Source: Streptococcus ovuberis
GTDB taxonomy: Bacteria; Bacillota; Bacilli; Lactobacillales; Streptococcaceae
Length of the DNA stretch: 64,000 nt
Assembly: GCF_012396585.1 (NCBI RefSeq)
Contig: NZ_JAAXPR010000001.1
Coordinates: forward strand, 62,001-126,000
Direction of reading: 5' to 3'
Positions within the stretch are counted from its first letter, which is position 1. The number at the start of each line of letters is the position of its first letter. The translations under genes were made by a program, and so were the position numbers. Positions 7,316 to 15,414 of this stretch are shown here, piece by piece. The notes beneath the pieces were generated by a model that had not been told where the DNA came from, searched no databases, and worked only from the letters and a program-made list of their open reading frames with translations.

Positions 7316-9037
7316 CTATTGGACAATACGTTCTTGAATATCATAAATCTTGAAGCTATCGCCGTCTGTGCGAATAAAGAAGGTCTGATATTTTTCAACA
7401 TAATCCGATTTCCCGCTGAAATAATATTCTGTAAAGGTATTGTGCATAGTGACTTCATAGGTGTTATTATCTTTCTGCACAATGTCCGTCACAGAAAAGT
7501 CACCAGGGCTTAGATAATCCACCTTCTTATCATTTGCACCGCCGTTGACTGTGTAATTCACCATAGCTTGATAAACAGCACTGTTAGGATCATAGTAGCT
7601 AGAATAAGTATTGGTCCGGTTGCGGATCGAATCATAGACAGCCTTACGGTAGTTGGTCAAGAAATTGTAAGCTTTATCCTTAGTCGCTAACAATTGGCGT
7701 TCCTTCTCCTTCTCGGCTTCTGCCGCCTGTCTAGCAGCTTCATCTTTGGCCTCTTTGGCTTTTTTCGCCTCTGAAATCCGCTTTTGAGTCTCGGCCGAGA
7801 GAGTCAATTCAATTGGAACATCCTTTTCTCGACCAGTATTCCATTTGGCTTTTTCGGATGTGTACTCATTGCCTTCATAGGTAAAGATAGCATGCACTTT
7901 GATTTCTTGATTATCCAATAATGCGACTTCCTTGGTTAGGCTATCTGCAACTTCCTTACCATTGACCACCAACTTAACTTTCTCAACATCCGTTAAGCCA
8001 TCCGGCAAAGTAGCAGAGAGTTGCTTAGGTACTGAGACCAAGGCCATTTTAATCTGATTATTTTCAATTTCATCTAAATCAAGGCTAACATTAGTCTTTA
8101 GGTCTCCCAAATCAGTCTTAGCTGTCACTGCCATTTGTTTAGGTGCAAATTTAATCTGACCCAGATTGACATCCTTGTTTTTTTCAATGGTTTGCCCATC
8201 CACGGAAAGCTTATCAAGATTACCAGTAACCACTAAGTCAACCGGATAGGTAGCTACCTGATAATCTGAAAACAATCCGAAGCGTTTACCGACCTCTTTT
8301 AGTCCCAAAAGCTTGTTCCCACGATCATCGTTGAAGACGGTCTCACCACCACTGTTAACTAATTTTTCTAATTCTGATTTGAGATTGATACTATTGGACT
8401 CCAAGTAATCCAGAAAACCTTTGGTCTCTTCTTTGGTCCACTTGGTTTCCTTTGTTGAGAGCAACTTAGCCATCTGGTCATAATCATTGCTCTCAAAAGC
8501 CTTGGTAAACGTTTCGACCGCCACCTCTGGTCCTGTCTGCTGATCGAGGTAATAGTAACCCGCCACCAAACCAAGAGCCGCAAGAACACCGACTCCCATA
8601 AAAAGACGCTTGAGCTTTTGTCCTTGACTGAGAATTTTTTTCACAGGCGGTGTCGTATAAACTAATTCTTGCTTGTAGGCAGGTGCTGGTTGCTCTTGGT
8701 AAACTGGCTGAACTTGATCTACTTGCTCATAGGTTGGCGTTTCATAAACTGGAGTTTCTGCCGTAGGGATTTCTTGGTGAATAGCCGTTTCCTCTACTGG
8801 GGAAAACTCAGCACCTATAAAACCATCCGTTATGGCATGCGACTCCTGCTCAAGCCCATGTGTTTCTGCTACGGATGAGTCAGTCAAACTTTGGCCCGAT
8901 ACAGCATCCAGACCTGCAATTTGACGAATCTGTTTCAGGTCAAAATCACTCGTTTTACCCGCCATAAATTCAGCTGGGCTAGGTTTCCGCCCAACAACCT
9001 GTTCAAACAGGCTAGTCCATTTTTCTTTAGTTGCCAT
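7316..9037 (-). CDS. TcaA-like membrane protein
   Basis: This is a 573-residue single-pass membrane protein. Residues 1-32 carry a motif W-x3-FE-x3-GR-x-PS-x2-E that is shared with the neighbouring upstream gene product. An acidic, Pro/Gln-rich cytoplasmic linker follows, then a basic patch and one transmembrane helix near 152-172. The outer part resembles TcaA-type proteins: an alpha/beta domain starting VAVETFTKAF, two beta-rich domains, a charged coiled coil near 410-450 (KKAKEAKDEAARQAAEAEK), and a C-terminal NTF2-like domain. TcaA of Staphylococcus affects glycopeptide tolerance. The usual TcaA zinc ribbon is absent. SD AAAGGAGA precedes the ATG. The function here is inferred only from domain likeness. 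Confidence 0.75.
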   Translation of the reverse strand: MATKEKWTSLFEQVVGRKPSPAEFMAGKTSDFDLKQIRQIAGLDAVSGQSLTDSSVAETHGLEQESHAITDGFIGAEFSPVEETAIHQEIPTAETPVYETPTYEQVDQVQPVYQEQPAPAYKQELVYTTPPVKKILSQGQKLKRLFMGVGVLAALGLVAGYYYLDQQTGPEVAVETFTKAFESNDYDQMAKLLSTKETKWTKEETKGFLDYLESNSINLKSELEKLVNSGGETVFNDDRGNKLLGLKEVGKRFGLFSDYQVATYPVDLVVTGNLDKLSVDGQTIEKNKDVNLGQIKFAPKQMAVTAKTDLGDLKTNVSLDLDEIENNQIKMALVSVPKQLSATLPDGLTDVEKVKLVVNGKEVADSLTKEVALLDNQEIKVHAIFTYEGNEYTSEKAKWNTGREKDVPIELTLSAETQKRISEAKKAKEAKDEAARQAAEAEKEKERQLLATKDKAYNFLTNYRKAVYDSIRNRTNTYSSYYDPNSAVYQAMVNYTVNGGANDKKVDYLSPGDFSVTDIVQKDNNTYEVTMHNTFTEYYFSGKSDYVEKYQTFFIRTDGDSFKIYDIQERIVQ

Positions 9038-9068
9038 GATGTCTCCTTTAATAAATCCTAGAAGTTGC

Positions 9069-10103
9069 TTACAATAGGCCGTTCATGATTGATTCACCAG
9101 CAACAGAGAGACCAATGAAAACAAAGATAATGATGATCACAGCGTTAACCAGCATTGCCAATAAATACTGATAGAACTTATCAAGAGTGTTCTTATTATC
9201 GAAATTAGCCAAGGCAAAGGCGCTCGCACCAGACAAGAAGAAGAAATTGATCGCAAGAACCAAGCTAGCTAAACTAAAGATATTGAGCATCACCAAAAGG
9301 GAGCTAGTCGCAAAAAGAAGGATGCTGACAGAAAAGAGACGGCCATAACGTTCAAAACTGCTCGCTAGGGTCAAAGTTTTCTCTTGGTAAACGAAACGGC
9401 GTGCAACAAATCCTGCAAAAATAATAGAAAAGAAGATAAACGCAAAAGCAAGGAAGGTTTTAAAGAAGAAACCGAGATCCAAGCCCTGTCCATAGTAACC
9501 TCCGTAACCTCCTGTTAAACTGCTCAACTCTCCCATTAATGAGGTGACACCTGAGTATGCCTTGCTACTAGCTATATAGGTTGTCATACTTGCAAAGAAT
9601 GTCAGCAAGAACAAGGCAAAATAGCCATTATATTTGTGGGTTGGAAACACAGATGTGGGAGCCTTCCAAGCAGATACCAACCAAGCCCAAAATTGTTTTA
9701 AAAAGTTAGAGTAGGCACTCGGAACAGCCACTTGTACATTATAGACATCTTGCTGCCCTTGCTGATTTTGAGAGAAGGCCACTGGAGGCGTTTGTTGGGG
9801 GTGACCAGTTGGAACTTGTTGTTGCCCCACATATGCAGCCTGTTGTTGAGGCGCTACTGGCTGTTGGTAAACAGGTTGAGGCGCTACTGGTGGCTTTGGC
9901 ATGGTTTGTGTTGCTGGTTGTGGTTGAACTTGGGTAGGTTCGCTGATAACCGGTTCTGGGATATCCTTTACTGGTTCAGAAACCACTGGAGCTTCTACCT
10001 CATCCAAAAACTCACCATTAATCAACGCTTGCTGCACTTCCTCCTGACTCGGTGTACGGCCATTGATTGCTTCAAAATAATCTAGCCAATCTTGTTTGTT
10101 CAT
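9069..10103 (-). CDS. multi-pass membrane protein with N-terminal W..FE..GR.PS motif
   Basis: This 344-residue protein starts at the ATG at 10103 (MNKQDWLDYFEAINGRTPS), supported by AAAAGGAGAT; an in-frame ATG 30 bases upstream lacks an SD. Residues 1-32 hold a motif also found in the TcaA-like product downstream. Residues about 50-125 are Pro/Gln/Val-rich and low in complexity. The C-terminal half has about five hydrophobic helices (near 164-184, 217-240, 260-285, 288-310 and 320-342), as in Yip1-like or DUF6574-type streptococcal proteins. No catalytic residues are apparent. It is the first gene of the operon and has its own promoter. Confidence 0.72.
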   Translation of the reverse strand: MNKQDWLDYFEAINGRTPSQEEVQQALINGEFLDEVEAPVVSEPVKDIPEPVISEPTQVQPQPATQTMPKPPVAPQPVYQQPVAPQQQAAYVGQQQVPTGHPQQTPPVAFSQNQQGQQDVYNVQVAVPSAYSNFLKQFWAWLVSAWKAPTSVFPTHKYNGYFALFLLTFFASMTTYIASSKAYSGVTSLMGELSSLTGGYGGYYGQGLDLGFFFKTFLAFAFIFFSIIFAGFVARRFVYQEKTLTLASSFERYGRLFSVSILLFATSSLLVMLNIFSLASLVLAINFFFLSGASAFALANFDNKNTLDKFYQYLLAMLVNAVIIIIFVFIGLSVAGESIMNGLL

Positions 10104-10136
10104 TTTCTTATCTCCTTTTAAGTACATTTTCATTTT

Positions 10137-10165
10137 ATTTTAGCAGAAAACCCCTTTACAAGCAA
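10137..10165 (-). promoter_or_regulatory. promoter of the envelope operon
   Basis: Minus strand TTGCTT, 17-base spacer, TAAAAT preceded by TGC (extended -10). It lies 34 bases before the start at 10103 and should drive the three-gene operon down to the LdcB-like gene. Confidence 0.7.
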
Positions 10166-10300
10166 TGTTTTCTATGTTATTTTCCTAAATTTTTAAACCA
10201 TTTTCAACTAATCAACCCACCTTATAGCACAAGTTCTGATTACTAGACTTCTTGCTGAAATCTGCTTTATTTTTTGAGAACCACCTAGTTGGTCAGGCTC

Positions 10301-10336
10301 AAAAAAAGACAGGCACTACTTCTTTGCGCCTGTCTT
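10301..10336 (-). terminator. terminator of the first methionine-synthase-like gene
   Basis: The 9-bp stem AAGACAGGC/GCCTGTCTT is followed on the minus strand by seven T. It lies 25 bases after the gene end. The T-tract plus GAG can itself pair with CTCAAAAAA about 25 bases further downstream, giving a second, competing hairpin. Confidence 0.85.
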
Positions 10337-10361
10337 GAATCTGAATGGTGTACTAGGGAGT

Positions 10362-11492
10362 TTACCCCCAAACCTCTTGAGCAATTTCTTGGACCAGTTT
10401 CAGTTTTGCCCACTGCTCCTCCTCCGTCAAGATGTTGCCTTCTTCTGTTGAAGCAAAGCCACACTGTGGGCTGAGGCAGAGATTTTCTAGCGGAACGTAC
10501 TGAGCAGCTTCCTTAATCCGAGCAATCACAGCTTCCTTGTCCTCTAACTGACCGAATTTCGAGGTAATCAGACCGAGAACAACTTTTTTACCTGGTGTCA
10601 AGGCCTTCAAGGGCTCAAAATCACCTGCACGGTCCGTATCGTATTCCAAGTAGTAGGCATCAACGTTCTCATCACCGAGCAATTCCTTAGCAATTGGCCC
10701 ATAACCACCTGAGGAAGCCCAGGTCGAATGGAAGTTGCCTCGACAAACGTGACTAGTCACTGTCACATCTTCGGGAACAGCATCGTAAAAGGCGTTGTTC
10801 AGAGTCAAGAACTGCTGGGCCAACTCAGAACGTACCTCTTCCTTGCTTTTCTCTCCCCGACCCCAAGCTGTTAGGAAATTGTCATCCACCAAGACGCCCC
10901 AAGTGCAGTCGTCTACTTGAATAGCCCTCAATCCTTCCTGGTACAAATCCTCCAAAACGGTTAAGTAGGCTGACTTGATTGCTTCTACCACCTGATCAAA
11001 GTCCGGATAGAACTGAGCGAGATTCTCCGCATGCTCCTGATCACGAATCAGTTCAAAATAGAACTGTGACGGAGCTGGAATAGTCAAACGCGCAACTCCA
11101 CCCCTATCAGAAACAGCATCTCGCAAGAACTTATAGTGTGCTACAAAAGGATGGCCCTCTCCAGAAATCTTTCCAGACAGGAGAGCAGAGTCCGCCTTAG
11201 TAGTCTCATCATGGAAATGATACCCTTCAGCAGCCTGGACATGCTCAACACCATTGAGCCCCCAGAAAAAGTCCAAATGCCAATATGACCGACGGAACTC
11301 GCCATCTGTAATATTTTCTATCCCTAGTTCCTGTTGTTTTTTTACTAGGTCTAAAATCGCCTGATCTTCAACCTGGGTCAAATCCTCTTGACTGATTTTC
11401 CCTGATGCAAAGGCTTCACGAGCTTCAATCAGTTCTTGAGGGCGTAGAAAAGAGCCTACATGATCTGCTCTAAAAGGGGGTGTTTGACACAT
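10362..11492 (-). CDS. cobalamin-independent methionine synthase-like protein (YxjG/YxjH family), copy 1
   Basis: This is a 376-residue TIM-barrel protein related to the C-terminal catalytic half of MetE. Such proteins transfer a methyl group to homocysteine, with substrates and donors poorly defined for the short family. The zinc-site motifs are present: SHVCRGNFHS near 242, the acidic EYD segment, and SPQCGFAST near 340. HVGSFLRP near the N terminus and DGEFRR are family hallmarks. A second copy lies at 19482-20594. The start ATG has a GAGGAT SD 8 bases away. A degenerate MET-box lies about 90 bases upstream, suggesting sulphur-amino-acid control. Confidence 0.87.
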   Translation of the reverse strand: MCQTPPFRADHVGSFLRPQELIEAREAFASGKISQEDLTQVEDQAILDLVKKQQELGIENITDGEFRRSYWHLDFFWGLNGVEHVQAAEGYHFHDETTKADSALLSGKISGEGHPFVAHYKFLRDAVSDRGGVARLTIPAPSQFYFELIRDQEHAENLAQFYPDFDQVVEAIKSAYLTVLEDLYQEGLRAIQVDDCTWGVLVDDNFLTAWGRGEKSKEEVRSELAQQFLTLNNAFYDAVPEDVTVTSHVCRGNFHSTWASSGGYGPIAKELLGDENVDAYYLEYDTDRAGDFEPLKALTPGKKVVLGLITSKFGQLEDKEAVIARIKEAAQYVPLENLCLSPQCGFASTEEGNILTEEEQWAKLKLVQEIAQEVWG

Positions 11493-11583
11493 CTTTATTA
11501 ATCCTCGACAATCATTTTCATTTTATGATTTTATTGTAACAAAGTTTAGTCAAGCTGTGAAATACTCCTTTTCTATGAAGAGA

Positions 11584-11600
11584 TATAAAATTTGACTATA
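11584..11600 (-). promoter_or_regulatory. degenerate MET-box candidate
   Basis: This 17-mer matches the streptococcal MET-box (TATAGTTTnAAACTATA, bound by MtaR/MetR-type LysR regulators) at about 11 of 16 positions, with one good half. Its placement about 90 bases upstream of the first methionine-synthase-like gene is the main support. Confidence 0.35.
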
Positions 11601-11651
11601 CCCTAAGCCTATAACAAAGAACCTCATCAGGTATTTTATTGCCAATAGGGG

Positions 11652-11680
11652 TTGACAGGAAGAGAAATATCTCCTATACT
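11652..11680 (+). promoter_or_regulatory. bioY promoter
   Basis: TTGACA (11652-11657), a 17-base spacer and TATACT (11675-11680): close to the sigma-A consensus. Transcription should begin near 11687. Confidence 0.85.
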
Positions 11681-11710
11681 GTTACCTATAATTAGAAAAG
11701 AGGTTAACAA
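11680..11710 (+). promoter_or_regulatory. probable BirA operator at bioY
   Basis: TGTTACC, 15 bases, GGTTAACAA: an inverted repeat resembling the TTGTTAACC-N15-GGTTAACAA biotin-repressor site of streptococci. The right half is perfect and abuts the ATG; the left half lacks one base. It overlaps the end of the -10, the transcription start and the ribosome binding site. Confidence 0.65.
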
Positions 11711-12256
11711 ATGACAAAATCAACTTCCCTGCAAAGTCTTGTTTTGGTTGCCATGAGTGCTGCCATTATCGCTGTCCTTTCCCAGCTCAGTATCAATCTA
11801 GGGCCTATTCCTTTGACCTTACAGACCTTTGCCGTTGGTCTGATAGCCACACTCTTAAAAACCAAGGAAGCTAGCCTATCCGTCTTGATTTATTTGCTGC
11901 TTGGTGCTATCGGATTACCTGTTTTTGCAGGTGGAGGCAGTGGCTTCCAAGCACTCCTTGGTCCTGCATCTGGCTTTCTTTGGGGCTTTGTGATTTACGC
12001 TGCCGTCACCAGCACACTGACTTCTGCCAACAGTCCGCTCTGGCGCATTTTTATAGCCAACATCGTGGGCGACACCTTTGTCTTTATCTTAGGTGCCTTA
12101 GTCTATGCCTTCCATCTCAAAGTTAGCTTAGCAGATAGTTTTACAGCAGTGGTTCTGCCCTTCCTGCTAGCAGACACAATTAAAATTGTCCTTATTACCG
12201 TAATGGCTCCTCTTCTAGCTAAGGCCTTGTCTACGGTCGATTACTTTAAAGCTTAA
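11711..12256 (+). CDS. bioY: biotin transporter substrate-binding protein BioY
   Basis: This 181-residue membrane protein is the biotin-specific S component of an ECF transporter. It has about six hydrophobic helices, and the BioY-typical stretches LGPIPLTLQTF (near 30-41), GAIGLPVFAGGGSG (near 65-78) and the conserved GPASGFLWGF. There are no bioM/bioN ATPase or T-component genes beside it, so it presumably borrows the shared ECF module encoded elsewhere, as is usual in Firmicutes. It is a single-gene unit with a strong promoter, a probable BirA site and its own terminator, so repression by biotin is likely. Confidence 0.95.
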   Translation: MTKSTSLQSLVLVAMSAAIIAVLSQLSINLGPIPLTLQTFAVGLIATLLKTKEASLSVLIYLLLGAIGLPVFAGGGSGFQALLGPASGFLWGFVIYAAVTSTLTSANSPLWRIFIANIVGDTFVFILGALVYAFHLKVSLADSFTAVVLPFLLADTIKIVLITVMAPLLAKALSTVDYFKA

Positions 12257-12274
12257 ATAGTAGACTAAGAGGTG

Positions 12275-12310
12275 AAAACTGACTGGAAAACATTCCAGTC
12301 AGTTTTTTTT
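12275..12310. terminator. strong terminator between bioY and ydbC-like gene
   Basis: The 12-bp perfect stem AACTGACTGGAA/TTCCAGTCAGTT with loop AACA is followed by eight T on the plus strand, and flanked by AAAA on the other side. It ends bioY and, read from the minus strand, overlaps the stop of the convergent small gene. Confidence 0.93.
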
Positions 12311-12521
12311 ATTGACGAAAGGCCTCTAATAAGACCTGAAATTCCTCGTTCGATAAGGTGACCCCTTTGCCCATCTTTGTATGATCTGGGCTCCAAGCTC
12401 TAATATCATACTTTGGCTCAGCTCCATTAAAACTAACCCGATTGAGCTCCTTGGTCCAACCTTTGTCATTTTCGGATAATACCAGTAATTTTTCGACAAT
12501 TTCAAATGTAAATTCTGCCAT
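12309..12521 (-). CDS. YdbC-like PC4-fold DNA-binding protein
   Basis: This is a 70-residue protein (MAEFTFEIVEKLLVLSEN...) matching the Lactococcus YdbC type, a bacterial homologue of the PC4 transcription coactivator fold, which binds single-stranded DNA as a dimer. The core NRVSFNGAEPKYDIRAW and the GVTLSNEEFQVLLEAF helix are visible, and length is normal. The SD (TTAGGAGG) lies 5 bases before the ATG. It is divergent from the gene at 12610 and convergent with bioY. The cellular role in streptococci is not established. Confidence 0.85.
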   Translation of the reverse strand: MAEFTFEIVEKLLVLSENDKGWTKELNRVSFNGAEPKYDIRAWSPDHTKMGKGVTLSNEEFQVLLEAFRQ

Positions 12522-12552
12522 ATTGACCTCCTAATCTTCTATTCGTCAGAAC

Positions 12553-12580
12553 TTGTCATTTTATCAAAATGTTATATAAT
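12553..12580 (+). promoter_or_regulatory. promoter of the 104-residue protein gene
   Basis: TTGTCA, 16-base spacer, TATAAT. Transcription should begin near 12587, which excludes the in-frame TTG at 12583 as a start and supports the ATG at 12610. Confidence 0.75.
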
Positions 12581-12609
12581 AATTGTATCAAGATTTTGGA
12601 GTTTTTCCC

Positions 12610-12924
12610 ATGAAAAAGTTTTTCATCAGTCTTTTGGATGAATTAAAGATCTTTGTCAGTGGCAAAGACAAACCTGTTCAAGACAAGCCAATCATTAGTC
12701 CCCAGGTAATCACCACAGTTGAAAAAGCGCTAGCTAAACGATCCGCTGTCCATATCATCTACCAAGATAGCGATTTTACTGGCCATATCCTCAAGTTTGA
12801 CCGTAGCAAGGAACAGCTGGTCGTTGAACATTTCAAAGGTTCCATTACCATGATTATCCATATGAAGGAAATCCAGAAAGTATCGATTCTTCCTATTGCT
12901 CGAAGCAGAGACAACACCCTCTAA
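12610..12924 (+). CDS. small cytoplasmic protein of unknown function
   Basis: This 104-residue product begins MKKFFISLLDELKIFVSG. The start is the ATG at 12610, with GGAG 9 bases before it, because the promoter excludes the longer reading. Residues 1-20 are an amphipathic helix. Residues about 45-100 look like a small beta-barrel (HIIYQDSDFTGHILKF...MIIHMKEIQKVSIL), a pattern reminiscent of YolD-like domains, but I would not assign it. It is a single-gene unit whose terminator stem includes the last codons. Confidence 0.65.
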   Translation: MKKFFISLLDELKIFVSGKDKPVQDKPIISPQVITTVEKALAKRSAVHIIYQDSDFTGHILKFDRSKEQLVVEHFKGSITMIIHMKEIQKVSILPIARSRDNTL

Positions 12925-12947
12925 ATATCAGAAGGTGTTGTCTTTTT
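12909..12947 (+). terminator. terminator overlapping a gene end
   Basis: The perfect 10-bp stem AGACAACACC/GGTGTTGTCT is followed by TTTTT. The left arm lies inside the last codons of the 104-residue protein gene. It also sits downstream of the convergent ABC permease gene. Confidence 0.88.
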
Positions 12948-12967
12948 AAATCATCTCTTTTTATTTT

Positions 12968-13741
12968 TCAATACTCCATTTTCTTAAAATGTTTAAGGGT
13001 TATATAAGCCAGCATTAAGCTGTAAACCACGGTCGCTAAAGCCGATAGCCCAAAGATGAGTCCGAAATTAACCCCTTCATAGAGGGCATCCCGATTCCCC
13101 AGAGGAGACAAGAATCCCAGTCCGAAATTGTTGATGACCATCAAGACGATCAGATAGACAAAAGAAGTCGCCATAGTCACACCCAAGCCTTTTTTCAAGG
13201 ACAGATAGGTTGCCAAGAAGACACAGACCACCATGCTGAAACTTTCTCCAAAGAAAGTTTGGAAGAAAGTAGCATTGATAGCAGGATCCTGAGCCCAGAA
13301 ATTCAAACTAGCGTAGTCCATGTGACCGATACGGGCATAATAACAGACCAAACTCGTCAAGAAAATCGCTCCAGAATAGAGAAAGATGATTCCAATCAGA
13401 CTAACCGCCTTGGCCCAGAACATGTCACTGCGTTTGATATCCTTGTAGAGAAAGAGGGTATGGTTGTCTACTTCTCCCCGAAAAACGGTGTAGGTCAGGT
13501 AAAAGAGGGCTAGAATAGGGAGGACAAGCGAATTGGCAATGCCATGCATCATGGCTTCCATACCTGTGAACGAGAAGAGTTCATAGCCTTCTGCTACAGA
13601 GGGTTGATAAAAATTAGCTTCCTCGGGCAAAAAGGTCGAAATCAGGATAAAGGTCGGCGTCAGGATAGCCAGACCGATAAAAATCTTGGTCTCTCGTCGC
13701 TTCCAAATACTTTCAAATACAGGTTTTAGAATAGTTAGCAT
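12968..13741 (-). CDS. ABC-2 type exporter permease (second permease of the LytTR-linked exporter)
   Basis: This is a 257-residue membrane protein with about six transmembrane helices. The motif LFLYKDIKRSDMFWAKAVSL after the second helix is shared with the permease at 14640-15380 (LFLYKDIKRSKIFNAKLLSL), so the two are paralogues. They flank one ATPase gene, with a single base between this start and the ATPase stop. A heterodimeric ABC-2 exporter is the natural reading. Substrate is unknown; self-protection against peptides or bacteriocin export are options given the upstream quorum-sensing-type regulators. The family call is by topology and context. Confidence 0.8.
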   Translation of the reverse strand: MLTILKPVFESIWKRRETKIFIGLAILTPTFILISTFLPEEANFYQPSVAEGYELFSFTGMEAMMHGIANSLVLPILALFYLTYTVFRGEVDNHTLFLYKDIKRSDMFWAKAVSLIGIIFLYSGAIFLTSLVCYYARIGHMDYASLNFWAQDPAINATFFQTFFGESFSMVVCVFLATYLSLKKGLGVTMATSFVYLIVLMVINNFGLGFLSPLGNRDALYEGVNFGLIFGLSALATVVYSLMLAYITLKHFKKMEY

Positions 13742-13742
13742 C

Positions 13743-14618
13743 TTATTCTCCTCGGCTAAAGAGTTCTTTGAGTTGGTTTTCCTTGACGGTCAAGCGGTCA
13801 ATCAGGTTCTGACTGGACAAGTGGGCCAGGACAGCATTTAGCTCTGTCGCAGTCGCCTTGGTTGAAATCTCAAGGACATGACCCTTTAAGCGGATAGTGT
13901 CAGACAAGTAAGCAGACAAGGCTGTTCGGTCAGCTCGGCTATTGACCTCAATCAAGACACTAGGAGCCCCTTGCCCTTCAAAGGCATCGGCCAGTTGCCC
14001 CTTATCGATGTAGACGTAACGCTGGCAAAGGGCTTCCAGCTCGCCCAGCTGGTGGCTAGAAATCAGCATGGAAATGTGACGTTCCTGAGACCACTCTTTG
14101 AGGATGTCAATGAGCTTTTGCACGCCGATAGGATCAAGCCCCACAAAAGGCTCGTCCAAAATCAGGAACTTGGGTTCAGCCACCATGGCGATGGCCAGGG
14201 CTGTCCGCTGCTTCATACCGAAGGAGAACCCCTTAGGTTTGCGGTTCCTAGCCTCCCAAAGCTCCAGGAGTTTGAGGGTTTTTTCGATATTGCCCAGGTA
14301 TTCTGTCTTACCATGGAGCTTGAGGTAAAATTTCAGGTTGTCCATGACCGACATTTCTGGGTAGAAAACAGGGTCAATCATGATACCAAAGTCCGTCAAG
14401 AGATTGTCGGTAGTGTTGATATCCACACCCTTGTAGCTAATAGAACCCTCGGTCGGCTTGAGGGACTTGGCCATGAGTTTCATGAGGGTGGACTTACCTG
14501 CCCCGTTCTTTCCGATCAGGCCAACAATCTCACCTTGCTTAATCTCAAGGCTCACGTCCTTGAGGGAGTAAAAGTCGTTTCCAGCAAATTTCTTGGATAG
14601 GTTTTGGATTTTTAGCAT
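13743..14618 (-). CDS. ABC exporter ATP-binding protein
   Basis: This 291-residue ATPase energises the flanking permeases. Walker A GLIGKNGAGKSTLMK (near 33-47), signature FSFGMKQR (near 131), Walker B FLILDEPFVGLD (near 152) and the switch His in SSHQ are intact. A C-terminal extension of about 80 residues follows the core, as in DrrA/BcrA-type exporters. It starts 21 bases after the first permease gene and ends one base before the second, so the three genes are translationally close. All catalytic residues are present and the gene looks functional. Confidence 0.93.
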   Translation of the reverse strand: MLKIQNLSKKFAGNDFYSLKDVSLEIKQGEIVGLIGKNGAGKSTLMKLMAKSLKPTEGSISYKGVDINTTDNLLTDFGIMIDPVFYPEMSVMDNLKFYLKLHGKTEYLGNIEKTLKLLELWEARNRKPKGFSFGMKQRTALAIAMVAEPKFLILDEPFVGLDPIGVQKLIDILKEWSQERHISMLISSHQLGELEALCQRYVYIDKGQLADAFEGQGAPSVLIEVNSRADRTALSAYLSDTIRLKGHVLEISTKATATELNAVLAHLSSQNLIDRLTVKENQLKELFSRGE

Positions 14619-14639
14619 GGCTAATCTCTCTTTCTGTTC

Positions 14640-15380
14640 TTAAAATTCAATCATGTCAAAGTTGCGGCGGGCTGACCCATAAGCCAGACCCAGGTAGATA
14701 GCTGTTAGGATAAGGCTAAGGCCAATAGCAGAGCCTAAAGGAAATTGTTGCGCTAGGGTTGTCGCATAAGAGTTAGGAAAGAGGTAGCGGATGCCCACCC
14801 ACATAGGGGCAGTATTGCTAAAGAGGTTGAAGAAGATGCCCAGCATGACCGCTACCATGGTTTTCTTCTTGATTGAGCAAGTAGCCAGCACGGTGATGAG
14901 AGTCAGGTTGAGTCCAATCAGAACAAGGAGGTAGTGAAGGCTGGTTGCAGCCCCTTCCTGTGGTAAGAGGCGAAATCCTGTCTGTGGCACCCTGTAGATA
15001 AAATAAGTTACTACCGTCACCAAGAGAGTTGCTAGGAAAAAGAGACCATAAACCGCAAAGAGACTGAGCAATTTGGCATTGAAAATCTTGGACCGCTTAA
15101 TGTCCTTGTAAAGGAAGAGGATGCGAGAATCAATCTCATCTCGTAAAACGGAAGCCGTAATCAAGCCTAGCATGATACCGGGTAGGATAAACTGGTACTG
15201 GACCTCAATGACCGAGATCAAAAAGCCGAGTAGGCTACTGGTTGCCTCTTGATCAACCTGGACCGTCTCTCCCAGACCAGCCAGGGTTGGCACCAAAAGG
15301 GGCAGGAAACTAAAGGCTAAGAGAATGCTCACGTCTCGTCTCTTAAAGACAGACTGAAAGATGGCTGAGAAAAGTGTCAT
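14640..15380 (-). CDS. ABC-2 type exporter permease (first permease of the LytTR-linked exporter)
   Basis: This 246-residue protein has about six membrane helices. The cytoplasmic loop motif LFLYKDIKRSKIFNAKLLSL is shared with the permease at 12968-13741. It is the first gene of the exporter operon, with AAGGAGTTCTGAT before the ATG. A perfect 13-bp direct repeat of LytTR-binding type lies just upstream of its promoter. The regulator and kinase genes lie immediately upstream in the same direction. Substrate unknown. Confidence 0.8.
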   Translation of the reverse strand: MTLFSAIFQSVFKRRDVSILLAFSFLPLLVPTLAGLGETVQVDQEATSSLLGFLISVIEVQYQFILPGIMLGLITASVLRDEIDSRILFLYKDIKRSKIFNAKLLSLFAVYGLFFLATLLVTVVTYFIYRVPQTGFRLLPQEGAATSLHYLLVLIGLNLTLITVLATCSIKKKTMVAVMLGIFFNLFSNTAPMWVGIRYLFPNSYATTLAQQFPLGSAIGLSLILTAIYLGLAYGSARRNFDMIEF

Positions 15381-15414
15381 ATCAGAACTCCTTGTCGTGC
15401 TTTCTTATGGTTTT

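Noticed and set aside
13971..14600. 209-codon open frame antisense to the exporter ATPase
   Set aside because: It mirrors a gene with intact Walker A, signature and Walker B motifs; the antisense frame has no SD and no recognisable domain.
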